A stretch of DNA of 64,000 nt from Vreelandella aquamarina (GTDB lineage: Bacteria > Pseudomonadota > Gammaproteobacteria > Pseudomonadales > Halomonadaceae): NCBI RefSeq assembly GCF_020075495.1, contig NZ_JABYQT010000011.1:27794-91793 (forward strand), given 5' to 3'. Numbering within the stretch: the first letter of the stretch is position 1; the number at the start of each line of letters is the position of its first letter. This document shows positions 1 to 6,754 of this stretch, piece by piece. The notes beneath the pieces were generated by a model that saw only the letters and a program-made list of their open reading frames with translations, did no database searches and had not been told where the DNA came from. The translations under genes were made by a program, and so were the position numbers.

Positions 1-568
1 AGCCACCGATCAGCAGCGCAAGGCCGCCCACCAGCGCGACCACGATCATCGGCACGCCCATGGGCAGTTGCGTCACTTCTTCTGCTTCGGCGGCATGTAC
101 GGTAGCTGCGGGGGCGTCGTGGCGGCTTTCGCTCCAGTAGGCCCAGCCAAGGTAGATCGCAAGCCCAAGCAGCAACAGCAGGGCATCCAGGCGTGCCAGG
201 CTGCCATTCAGGGCCAGCACGATAAACAGTACCGCCGCCAGCAGCATGACCATGCCATCGCGCTTGAGGGCCTGAGGCTGTACCGTCATTGGGCAGATCA
301 GTGCGCAAAGCCCCAGAATCAATAGAATGTTGCCGATATTGCTGCCCACTACATTGCCGATGGCAATATCCGGCTGGTGATTGATGGCCGCCTGAATGGA
401 TACCACCAGCTCCGGCGAGGACGTGCCAAACCCGACGATCACCAGGCCGGTAAACAGCGGCGAGACGCCCAGACGTTTTGCCCCCGCCACCGCCCCGCGT
501 ATCAAACCTTCGCCGCCCAGCGTCAGCAATACGATTCCAGCCAGTAAACTCAGCCCATAAAGCAGCAT
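1..568 (-). CDS. Calcium/sodium antiporter, CaCA family (N-terminal part)
   Basis: Reading frame open from an ATG at 566-568 to the left edge of the window, so the C-terminal half is missing. The 189 visible residues contain hydrophobic segments and the alpha-1 exchanger repeat with the signature GFGTSSPELVVS at about residues 46-57, followed by GNVVGSNIGN at about 71-80. These are hallmarks of the YrbG-like K+-dependent/independent Na+/Ca2+ exchanger family of the inner membrane. An acidic linker near residues 150-165 separates the two expected halves. The family assignment is secure. The transported ion pair is inferred from the family only. Confidence 0.85.
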   Translation of the reverse strand, partial: MLLYGLSLLAGIVLLTLGGEGLIRGAVAGAKRLGVSPLFTGLVIVGFGTSSPELVVSIQAAINHQPDIAIGNVVGSNIGNILLILGLCALICPMTVQPQALKRDGMVMLLAAVLFIVLALNGSLARLDALLLLLGLAIYLGWAYWSESRHDAPAATVHAAEAEEVTQLPMGVPMIVVALVGGLALLIGG

Positions 569-779
569 GCTTACCCCCTCAGCAGTGTCCGAACGTTCAG
601 GAAAAACCTGTATTAGCGACTATAGATGTGAGCCTGAAAGATAGCGAGACGAATATGCCTAACGCGCACACCGGCGTATGGCAGACAGCATTTCAAGATG
701 CGAGCGCGTGCACTGGCAAGAGAGAACCTGGGGCAGGCAGGTGCAGATGATATATCGATTGAAATTGTGTTTGTTTAAT

Positions 780-802
780 GAAATGTTATATCGTAATTTT
801 AG
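780..802 (+). promoter_or_regulatory. Putative Zur operator upstream of zinT
   Basis: The left half GAAATGTTATA (780-790) is identical to the left half of the enterobacterial Zur box, and the right half (792-802) is degenerate, with 5 of 11 bases matching. It lies about 50 bp before the start of a zinc-binding periplasmic protein, which is the expected target of Zur. The match is seen directly; repression by Zur under zinc sufficiency is inference. Confidence 0.6.
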
Positions 803-852
803 TGATCGGAAAGCACTGCTCATTTCACTCATCAAAAAAGGAACCCGACCCT

Positions 853-1572
853 ATGACGCTTTTTTCAAGCAAGCATCTCGGCGCATTTGCCATCAGCTCG
901 CTGGTAATGGCCAGCACCAGCACCGCCCTCGCCGCTGATCACGAGCACCACGACCACGGTCATGCTCACGACCACTCGCACGATCATGCTCACGACCACT
1001 CGCACGATCATGCCCACGACCACGGACACTCTCACGACAGCGATATCTATGCGGGCCATTTTGACGATGACCAGGTCGCCGACCGTCCACTTTCCGACTG
1101 GGAAGGCGACTGGCAGTCCGTGTTCCCGTATCTCGAAGACGGCACGCTGGATAAGGTGTTCGCCCATAAGGCAGAGCATGGCGACAAGACTGCCGAAGAG
1201 TACAAGCAGTACTACACCACCGGTTATGAAACCGACGTGGATCGCATCGTGATCGAAGGGGATAGCGTTACCTTCTACGAGAACGGTGAAGAGAATACCG
1301 GCGAGTACCGCTACGATGGCTACGAAATCCTGACCTACGCAGCAGGCAACCGCGGCGTACGGTTCATCTTCGAGCTCGAAGACGACGCCGACAATATGCC
1401 CCAATATATCCAGTTCAGCGACCACGATATCTACCCGACGGACGCGCACCACTTCCACCTCTACTGGGGCGATGATCGTGCTGCTCTTCTCGAAGAAGTT
1501 ACCCACTGGTCGACTTACTACCCATCCGAACTCGATGGCGATGGAATCGTTGACGAGATGCTCGCTCACTAA
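853..1572 (+). CDS. zinT: ZinT/YodA-family periplasmic zinc-binding protein
   Basis: 239-residue protein. It has a Sec signal peptide (about residues 1-27, cleavage after STALA), a His/Asp-rich stretch (about 28-57) and a ZinT calycin-like domain. The domain starts near DRPLSDWEGDWQSVFPYLEDG and carries the conserved His cluster TDAHHFHLYWGDD near the C-terminus. ZinT binds zinc or cadmium in the periplasm and hands zinc to the ZnuABC system. The start was placed at 853 because AAGGAA precedes it by about 10 bp and the signal peptide then begins normally; a frame-open extension to 778 would run through the Zur-like operator. Only the metal preference is uncertain. Confidence 0.92.
   Translation: MTLFSSKHLGAFAISSLVMASTSTALAADHEHHDHGHAHDHSHDHAHDHSHDHAHDHGHSHDSDIYAGHFDDDQVADRPLSDWEGDWQSVFPYLEDGTLDKVFAHKAEHGDKTAEEYKQYYTTGYETDVDRIVIEGDSVTFYENGEENTGEYRYDGYEILTYAAGNRGVRFIFELEDDADNMPQYIQFSDHDIYPTDAHHFHLYWGDDRAALLEEVTHWSTYYPSELDGDGIVDEMLAH
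961..1008 (+). repeat. Two exact 24-bp tandem repeats coding HAHDHSHD
   Basis: Positions 961-984 and 985-1008 are identical 24-mers within zinT. A degenerate third copy starts at 1009. Each encodes eight residues of alternating His/Asp/Ser. In-frame unit gain or loss would change the length of the metal-binding arm without breaking the gene. Confidence 0.9.
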
Positions 1573-1705
1573 CCGACAGGTACCGGCGTGCGTTCACCCG
1601 GTCACGTGTTCAGGCAGCAACGGGGCGCTGGCAGACATGCTGGCGCCCTGGCATTTTCGCGCTGTGCAGAATGGACTATAAGGTAAGGGTGGCTATATAG
1701 CCGCT

Positions 1706-1770
1706 TTCGTACTCTCGATTCGTATTCTTGATTCGTACTTTCGGTTCGTACACTCGGTTCGTACTCTCGA
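1706..1770 (+). repeat. Five-copy 13-bp tandem repeat upstream of an lprI-like gene
   Basis: Five head-to-tail units at 1706, 1719, 1732, 1745 and 1758. The unit is TTCGTACTCTCGA, and the first and last copies are identical. The array ends 20 bp before the start codon at 1791, so it lies in the promoter or leader of that gene. The unit is not a multiple of 3 and is not translated in the chosen gene model. Confidence 0.9.
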
Positions 1771-1790
1771 CAAAAGCGGGCAGAATTCTT

Positions 1791-2189
1791 ATGCGCTTAT
1801 CTTTACTGTGTGCAGGTGTGGTCCTTTTGGTGGCAAGCAGCCTGGTGATAGCCGGCGACGAGTGCGAAAACGCCAGTACGCAGCAGGCGCTCACGGCGTG
1901 TGCGGGGCAGGCGTATCAAGCCGCGGATGACACGCTTAACGAGGCTTATCAGTCGCTGGTCAAAAGGCTCGAGAACAATGATTTGTCGCTTGAAAAACTC
2001 AGGGCAGCCCAGCGCAAGTGGATCGGCTTTCGTGATGCAGAGTGCGCCTTCGAGAGTAGCGCCGTGGAAGGCGGCAGTGCCCAGCCCATGGTTCGCAACG
2101 GCTGCCTGGAAACGCTGACCCGAGCGCGTACCGAGCAGCTGAGAGAGTATGCCCGCTGCGAAGAGGGGGATATGAGCTGCCCGCGGTAA
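1791..2189 (+). CDS. Secreted LprI-like / DUF1311 family protein
   Basis: 132 residues with a cleavable signal peptide (about 1-22, ending VIAG/D). It has the DUF1311 pattern: paired cysteines (ECENASTQQALTAC), a helical segment AYQAADDTLNEAYQSLVKRL, and the RAAQRKWIGFRDAEC motif near residue 80. Members include lysozyme inhibitor LprI of Mycobacterium, but most proteobacterial members have no proven role. The start at 1791 gives a normal signal peptide. An upstream in-frame ATG at 1728 would translate the tandem repeats and is not preferred. It is probably periplasmic; a function in lysozyme inhibition is only suggested by the family. Confidence 0.8.
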   Translation: MRLSLLCAGVVLLVASSLVIAGDECENASTQQALTACAGQAYQAADDTLNEAYQSLVKRLENNDLSLEKLRAAQRKWIGFRDAECAFESSAVEGGSAQPMVRNGCLETLTRARTEQLREYARCEEGDMSCPR

Positions 2190-2341
2190 GTAACTGGCCA
2201 TGCCCGGCACGGTTTTTTCATCTTGTTGTGTACGCCCCCTAGCCGCTTCGGGTAGGTTATGCCGTCGCTTGGGCGATCGACGCGCTGAGCGAAGGTGATA
2301 CGCATCACGTTGAATGAGCAACCATTTAGTAGGGGAAAGGC

Positions 2342-3703
2342 ATGGGGCTGGTCTTAATATTGTTGATAGTGGTGGCATTTATCGTCCTTGCCACCAGCAA
2401 GTGGAAGGTGCATCCCTTCCTGGCGCTGCTGGGCGCGGCCTTCATGGCCGCCTTTGCCTACCGGCTACCCATCGACTCGGTGGTAGGCACGATCACCTCC
2501 GGGTTTGGGGGAATTCTCGGCTATATCGGCCTGGTGATCGTGCTGGGCACCATCATCGGGGTGATTCTGGAGAAAAGCGGGGCAGCCATTACCATGGCCG
2601 ATTTCATCATCGCCCGGCTGGGGGATCGTTTCCCGACGCTGACGGTATCGATGATTGGCTATATCGTTTCGATTCCGGTGTTCTGCGATTCCGGCTTCAT
2701 CATTCTCAATTCGCTCAAGGAGTCGCTGGCCAAGAAGCTGAATACTTCGTCGATCACCATGAGCGTGGCGCTCGCCACCGGGCTTTATGCCACGCACACC
2801 TTCGTGCCGCCCACGCCGGGGCCGATTGCGGCAGCAGGCAACCTGGGGCTCGAGTCGAACCTTGGGCTGGTGATTGCGGCGGGTATTCCGATTGCCGCGG
2901 TTGCGGCCATCGCCGGCATGCTCTGGGCAAAGCGCTTTGCCCGCACGGCGCCAGACGTGCACGACACGCCCCTGCACGCGGATGACCAGTGGCAGGATTG
3001 GGAGGCACTCAAGGCAAGCTACGGGCGCCTGCCGGGGCCGTTGGCGGCGTTTGCGCCGATCATCGTACCCATCCTGTTGATCTGTATCGGCACCATTGCC
3101 CGCCTGCCGGCCGCCCCTTTCGGCGACGGGATGATCATGGATATCCTCAGCCTGCTCGGGCAGCCGTTGACGGCCTTGCTGATCGGCCTGCTGCTTTCCT
3201 GCACGCTGCTGAAAAGCGACGACAAGGTCGCCGAGTTCAGTGAACGTATCAGCGACGGTATCCTGTCGGCAGCGCCCATCTTGCTGATCACCGGAGCCGG
3301 GGGGGCCTTCGGCGCAGTGCTCAGCGCGTCACCGCTGGGGGATTATCTGGGCAACACGCTCTCTGCGCTGGGTATCGGTATCCTGATGCCGTTTATCGTC
3401 TCGGCGGGGCTAAAGTCTGCCCAAGGGTCGTCCACGGTAGCGCTGGTGACGACCTCCGCGCTGGTCGCGCCCATGCTGGATTCGTTGGGACTGGGAAGTG
3501 ATATCGGGCGTACGCTCACGGTAATGGCCATCGGCGCCGGTGCCATGACAGTGTCGCATGCCAACGACAGCTTCTTCTGGGTCGTCTCGCGCTTCAGCCG
3601 CATGAGCGTAGGGCTCGCTTACCGTGCTCAGACGATGGCAACGCTGGTTCAGGGCGTGACCGCAATGCTGCTGGTATATGGGCTGTCGCTGGTACTGCTG
3701 TAG
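2342..3703 (+). CDS. GntP-family gluconate:H+ symporter
   Basis: 453-residue, very hydrophobic protein with about 12 predicted membrane spans and typical GntP motifs: an N-terminal KWKVHPFLALL, FGGILGYIGLVIVLG, the central FVPPTPGPIAAAG loop and the C-terminal SHANDSFFWVVSRFS. The family imports gluconate or related sugar acids with protons. A purine-rich AGGGGAAAGG lies just before the ATG. No gluconokinase or GntR regulator lies beside it, so the substrate (gluconate, or another hydroxy acid such as glycerate) cannot be fixed from context. A hairpin follows the gene. Confidence 0.9.
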   Translation: MGLVLILLIVVAFIVLATSKWKVHPFLALLGAAFMAAFAYRLPIDSVVGTITSGFGGILGYIGLVIVLGTIIGVILEKSGAAITMADFIIARLGDRFPTLTVSMIGYIVSIPVFCDSGFIILNSLKESLAKKLNTSSITMSVALATGLYATHTFVPPTPGPIAAAGNLGLESNLGLVIAAGIPIAAVAAIAGMLWAKRFARTAPDVHDTPLHADDQWQDWEALKASYGRLPGPLAAFAPIIVPILLICIGTIARLPAAPFGDGMIMDILSLLGQPLTALLIGLLLSCTLLKSDDKVAEFSERISDGILSAAPILLITGAGGAFGAVLSASPLGDYLGNTLSALGIGILMPFIVSAGLKSAQGSSTVALVTTSALVAPMLDSLGLGSDIGRTLTVMAIGAGAMTVSHANDSFFWVVSRFSRMSVGLAYRAQTMATLVQGVTAMLLVYGLSLVLL

Positions 3704-3721
3704 GTTGCTGTTTGCTTTAAT

Positions 3722-3755
3722 GCCCTTGGCCGTGCCCAGCGGTGCGGCCAGGGGC
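3722..3755 (+). terminator. Hairpin after the gntP-type gene
   Basis: GCCCTTGGCCG (3722-3732) pairs with CGGCCAGGGGC (3745-3755) with a single wobble around a 12-nt loop. There is no real T-run after the stem, so intrinsic termination would be weak. Confidence 0.45.
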
Positions 3756-3818
3756 TTGTAAAACGCAGTTCACTACCTGCTGAATTGATGGCTCGCGGTA
3801 TTCTCATATTTCAGGCAC

Positions 3819-3841
3819 AAAAAAAGCACCGTCAGGTGCTT
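3819..3841 (-). terminator. Rho-independent terminator of ssrA
   Basis: On the minus strand AAGCACC-TGAC-GGTGCTT is followed by a run of T, 17 bp after the CCA end of the tmRNA. It is a classic intrinsic terminator. Confidence 0.85.
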
Positions 3842-3857
3842 GATTTGCAGGGGTGTC

Positions 3858-4237
3858 TGGTGGAGGCGGCGGGAATTGAACCCGCGTCCGCCAGCACGCG
3901 CCTATTGGCTCTACATGCTTAGATTTCGTCATTTGCTTTAACGCGACTGACTCCGACGATCAGGATTCAGCCACGCGAGCCTTCTAAAGTTTAACGGTTG
4001 ACGAGAAGACACCGCCAACCGCGGTCCTATCAGCTTTAGCTCATATCCCCGCAGTGATGAATAGGCACATCACCTTGGGGCCAGACAAGAAGCTAGCAGG
4101 GTTTAAGCTGCCAGCGCGCCTTGAGCGTAGTTTTCGTCGTTTGCGACTATTTTTCGTGATGTGGGATTTACGAGATACATCACGCTCTCGGCATGCACCG
4201 CAAGGGTTGTCACCGGCGTCGAAACCATGTCGCCCCC
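3858..4237 (-). ncRNA. ssrA: Transfer-messenger RNA (tmRNA)
   Basis: 380-nt RNA that, with SmpB, rescues stalled ribosomes. The 5' GGGGGCG pairs with CGCCUCC before ACCA at the 3' end to form the alanyl acceptor stem. The T-arm (GGGTTCAATTCCC type) lies next to the 3' end. The resume codon is GCA at 4144-4142 and the stop is TAA at 4105-4103, so the tag is ANDENYAQGALAA: 13 encoded residues, ending in the protease-recognised LAA. A good promoter lies just upstream and a terminator just downstream. smpB is the adjacent upstream gene on the same strand. Confidence 0.97.
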
Positions 4238-4251
4238 TTATTCAGAGCCGT

Positions 4252-4280
4252 ATTCTAACGTGCTCGGAATCAATTGACCA
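4252..4280 (-). promoter_or_regulatory. Sigma-70 promoter of ssrA
   Basis: Minus strand: -35 TGGTCA (4280-4275), 17-bp spacer, -10 TAGAAT (4257-4252). The predicted start lies about 8 nt before the mature tmRNA 5' end. The -35 abuts the smpB stop codon, so ssrA can be transcribed independently of smpB. Confidence 0.65.
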
Positions 4281-4281
4281 G

Positions 4282-4773
4282 TTATGCGCGATTATGTTCC
4301 CGCATGATCCGACCTTTTTGACGATTCCAGTCACGATCTTTTTCGGTGGCGCGCTTGTCATGCAGCTGTTTACCCGTAACCAGCGCCAGTTCGCACTTCA
4401 CCTTGTTGCGCTTCCAGTAGAGCTTGAGTGGCACGCAGGTGTGGCCCTTGTCCTGGGTGACCGAGAAGATCTTGGCGATCTCCTTGCGGTGGAGCAGCAA
4501 TTTGCGCGTACGCGTCGGGTCGGCGATCTCGTGGGTGCTGGCCGTGTTGAGCGGCATGATGTGACTGCCCAGCAGGAATGCCTCGCCGTTACGCACCAGA
4601 ATGTAGGTGTCGGTAAGCTGGGCCTTGCCTGCGCGCAGGCTCTTGACTTCCCAGCCGGCAAGCACCAGGCCTGCCTCGAAGACCTCGTTGATATGGTATT
4701 CGAACTTTGCCTTCTTGTTCTGGGCAATAACGCTGCTGCTAGGGCCCTTGCTGTTGCCTTTCTTCGTGGCCAT
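4282..4773 (-). CDS. smpB: SsrA-binding protein SmpB
   Basis: 163 residues, the usual family length. It binds tmRNA and positions it in the ribosomal A site during trans-translation. The N-terminal [21 protein letters not shown] and [11 protein letters not shown], the central [16 protein letters not shown], and the basic C-terminal tail that folds into the mRNA channel ([13 protein letters not shown]) are all present. GAGG precedes the ATG. It lies 44 bp upstream of ssrA on the same strand, the common smpB-ssrA pairing. Confidence 0.98.
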   Translation of the reverse strand: MATKKGNSKGPSSSVIAQNKKAKFEYHINEVFEAGLVLAGWEVKSLRAGKAQLTDTYILVRNGEAFLLGSHIMPLNTASTHEIADPTRTRKLLLHRKEIAKIFSVTQDKGHTCVPLKLYWKRNKVKCELALVTGKQLHDKRATEKDRDWNRQKGRIMREHNRA

Positions 4774-4899
4774 GGAACCTCATCTATAATCTGTCGGTGG
4801 CACCCCCTTCGTTATATGGGGAGGCGTGATACCATTCAAGGTCTGAAAAAATGTTTCCCATGATACGCTTTGGGCACTGTGAAGTCAGCGGAGAGGTCA

Positions 4900-5334
4900 A
4901 TGCCAACCGTCAATCGTTCCGCCCTGGTGCGGCACACCCCCCAGCAAATGTTCGATCTGGTCAACGATTTCGAGCACTACCCCGAATTCTTGCCGGGCTG
5001 TCGTCGTGCGCGTCTGCTTGAGCGTGATGCCGACCATCTGATTGGTGAAATGACGCTGGGTCGTGCGGGGGTGGAGCAGACCATCACCACGCATAACGAC
5101 CTGTTTGCCCCGGAGCGAATCGAGCTTTCCCTGGTGAAGGGGCCGTTCAAGCGCTTGAAAGGGCGCTGGCTGTTTACACCGATGGGAGAAAACGCCTGCA
5201 AGGTGAGCCTGGAGATGGATTTCGAATTTGCCAACCGTCTGTTAGGCATGGCGTTCGGCAAGTTGTTCCAGCAGGTGGCCGGGCAGCTCGTGGAGGCCTT
5301 CACCAAGCGCGCTGATGAGCTGTATGGCCCCTGA
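4900..5334 (+). CDS. ratA: RatA-like START/COQ10 family protein
   Basis: 144 residues of the polyketide cyclase/dehydrase (COQ10) fold. Typical motifs are the N-terminal RSALVRHTPQQMFDLVNDFEHYPEFLPGC and the later FEFANRLLGMAFG. In E. coli RatA is reported as a toxin that blocks 70S assembly; other members bind ubiquinone-like lipids, so the cellular role is not settled. The start at 4900 follows GAGAGG and fits family N-termini. It is divergent from smpB and overlaps the next gene (rnfH), an arrangement conserved in proteobacteria. Confidence 0.92.
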   Translation: MPTVNRSALVRHTPQQMFDLVNDFEHYPEFLPGCRRARLLERDADHLIGEMTLGRAGVEQTITTHNDLFAPERIELSLVKGPFKRLKGRWLFTPMGENACKVSLEMDFEFANRLLGMAFGKLFQQVAGQLVEAFTKRADELYGP

Positions 5335-5635
5335 TACCCTGGTGGTAGAGATCGCCTTTGCCCTGCCTCACAAGCAGCGTATCGTGGCGCTGGAGGTGCC
5401 CTCAGGCACAACGGCCCGTCAGGCGGTCACGCTGGCCAACATGCCCGAACTGTTTCCGGAGTTGCCGGCGGTAACGTTCAGCCAAGCGCCGCTGGGTATT
5501 TTTGGCAAGGCACTGCGCGAGCCCGATGCGCACGTGCTGCGCGCCGGGGACCGCGTGGAAATCTATCGCCCGCTCGAGATCGATCCCAAGGCCGCCCGTC
5601 TGGAGCGTGCCAGGCGCCAGGCGAGCGGCCAGTAA
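5324..5635 (+). CDS. rnfH: RnfH family protein (UPF0125)
   Basis: 103-residue beta-grasp, ubiquitin-like protein. The signature VEIAFALPHKQ near the start and GIFGKALREPDAHVLRAGDRVEIYRPLEIDPK at about residues 60-90 are typical of RnfH/RatB. The gene overlaps the end of ratA by 11 bp with the start at 5324; a second in-frame ATG at 5315 adds three residues. The function is unknown. The name derives from rnf clusters in some species, and no rnf genes are nearby here. Confidence 0.9.
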   Translation: MAPDTLVVEIAFALPHKQRIVALEVPSGTTARQAVTLANMPELFPELPAVTFSQAPLGIFGKALREPDAHVLRAGDRVEIYRPLEIDPKAARLERARRQASGQ

Positions 5636-5644
5636 GCCAACAGG

Positions 5645-6115
5645 CTACTCGGCTTGAATCACCGGTTGCGGTGTCGGGGCCGTATCCGGCGTTTGAGCCT
5701 GCGGGCGCTCGGTAGGCAGCGCATCCAGCGGATCGGCGCCTTCCAGGGCCGGGCCCAGGCCTTGATTGCTGCTTACCGGGAGATCGCGCGAGAAATTCCC
5801 CTGCTGCTGCACATTGCTGAGCCGACCCGAACGGTCGAAGGTAAGCGTCACGCGCCGCTGCTCGACGCCGCCGTAGGCTTCGTCCAGGCGGTAGACGTAA
5901 TCCCACTGGTTGGCATCGAACGGTGCTTCCATCAACGGACGGCCCATCACATACACGACCTGATCCTGGGTCATGCCCGGCTGCAGCTGGCTGACCATCT
6001 GCTCGGTCACCAGATTGCCCTGGGGAATGTCACGCTTGTAGACACCGACGTAACTACAGCCACTTACGACAGTAAGGGCAACGGAAAGGGTGATGATACG
6101 AGTCAATTTTTGCAT
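5645..6115 (-). CDS. bamE: Outer-membrane assembly lipoprotein BamE
   Basis: 156-residue precursor of the BAM complex lipoprotein (SmpA/OmlA). The signal peptide ends in the lipobox VSGC (Cys about residue 20), and the conserved YKRDIPQGNLVTEQMVSQLQPGMTQDQV and VMGRPL follow. The C-terminal tail after about residue 110 is a long Pro/Gln/Thr-rich extension. It supports beta-barrel insertion in the outer membrane. The start at 6115 puts the signal peptide in register; an upstream in-frame ATG at 6154 would add 13 polar residues. It is divergent from fur, the same omlA-fur arrangement known in Pseudomonas. Confidence 0.95.
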   Translation of the reverse strand: MQKLTRIITLSVALTVVSGCSYVGVYKRDIPQGNLVTEQMVSQLQPGMTQDQVVYVMGRPLMEAPFDANQWDYVYRLDEAYGGVEQRRVTLTFDRSGRLSNVQQQGNFSRDLPVSSNQGLGPALEGADPLDALPTERPQAQTPDTAPTPQPVIQAE

Positions 6116-6187
6116 TTGAGCCTGTTCTTCACTATCGTGGTTTCGGTCGATCATACCCGACCTAACCTGTTACTGCGAAGAGCAACC

Positions 6188-6640
6188 ATGGCCGATCAGA
6201 ACCATGAACTGCGCAAAGCCGGGCTGAAAGTGACCCTGCCGCGCGTCAAGATCCTGCAGATTCTCGAAAATGCTTCGGGTCAGCATCACCTTAGCGCAGA
6301 AGAAGTGTACAAGACACTGATTGATGCGGGCGAAGATGTTGGCCTGGCTACCGTTTACCGCGTCCTGACTCAATTCGAGTCAGCCGGGCTTGTGATTCGT
6401 CACAATTTCGACGGTGGTCATGCAGTCTTTGAAATGACCCAGGAAGACCACCACGACCATATGGTGTGTCTGGAAAGCGGTGAAATCATCGAGTTTCTTG
6501 ATGACATCATCGAGCGGCGCCAGCAAGAGATCGCCGAAGAGCACGGCTATGAGCTTGTCGATCACGCCCTGGTACTATACGTACGTCCCAACGGTTCGGA
6601 CGTGACGCGCCAGATCAACGTGAGCACCAGCAAGAAGTAG
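6188..6640 (+). CDS. fur: Ferric uptake regulator Fur
   Basis: 150 residues, close to E. coli Fur (148). It has the N-terminal winged helix (KAGLKVTLPRVKILQILE, then VGLATVYRVLTQFESAGLV) and the metal-site HHDHMVCLESGEIIEF at about residues 87-102. It represses iron-uptake genes when loaded with Fe2+. The second CxxC pair of some Fur proteins is absent, as in Pseudomonas. The 72-bp divergent gap to bamE must hold both promoters. A Fur-box-like site is present at 20675-20693 in front of an iron ABC transporter in this window. Confidence 0.98.
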   Translation: MADQNHELRKAGLKVTLPRVKILQILENASGQHHLSAEEVYKTLIDAGEDVGLATVYRVLTQFESAGLVIRHNFDGGHAVFEMTQEDHHDHMVCLESGEIIEFLDDIIERRQQEIAEEHGYELVDHALVLYVRPNGSDVTRQINVSTSKK

Positions 6641-6670
6641 GCGCAACCCCGCCTTTGTTAGCCGTCGCCT

Positions 6671-6721
6671 AAAACCCCCATGCTGCCCTCGTGATCAACG
6701 GGAAGCGGCATGGGGGTATTT
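6671..6721. terminator. Bidirectional terminator between fur and recN
   Basis: CCCCCATGC (6675-6683) pairs with GCATGGGGG (6708-6716), with extra pairing inside. The stem is flanked by AAAA on the left and TATTTT on the right, so it can serve convergent fur and recN. Confidence 0.8.
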
Positions 6722-6754
6722 TGCGTGGTAGTGTTTTTTTTCAGCGGCAGGCTA

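Noticed and set aside
961..1020. CRISPR-like reading of the short repeats in zinT
   Set aside because: The repeats are directly adjacent, have no spacers and encode His-rich protein in frame.
4054..4863. Open frame of 269 codons (plus strand) across ssrA and smpB
   Set aside because: It lies antisense to tmRNA and SmpB, both certain; the composition is that of a shadow frame.
5654..6187. N-terminal extension of fur through the bamE region
   Set aside because: The frame is open by chance antisense to bamE; Fur homologues start at the ATG at 6188.
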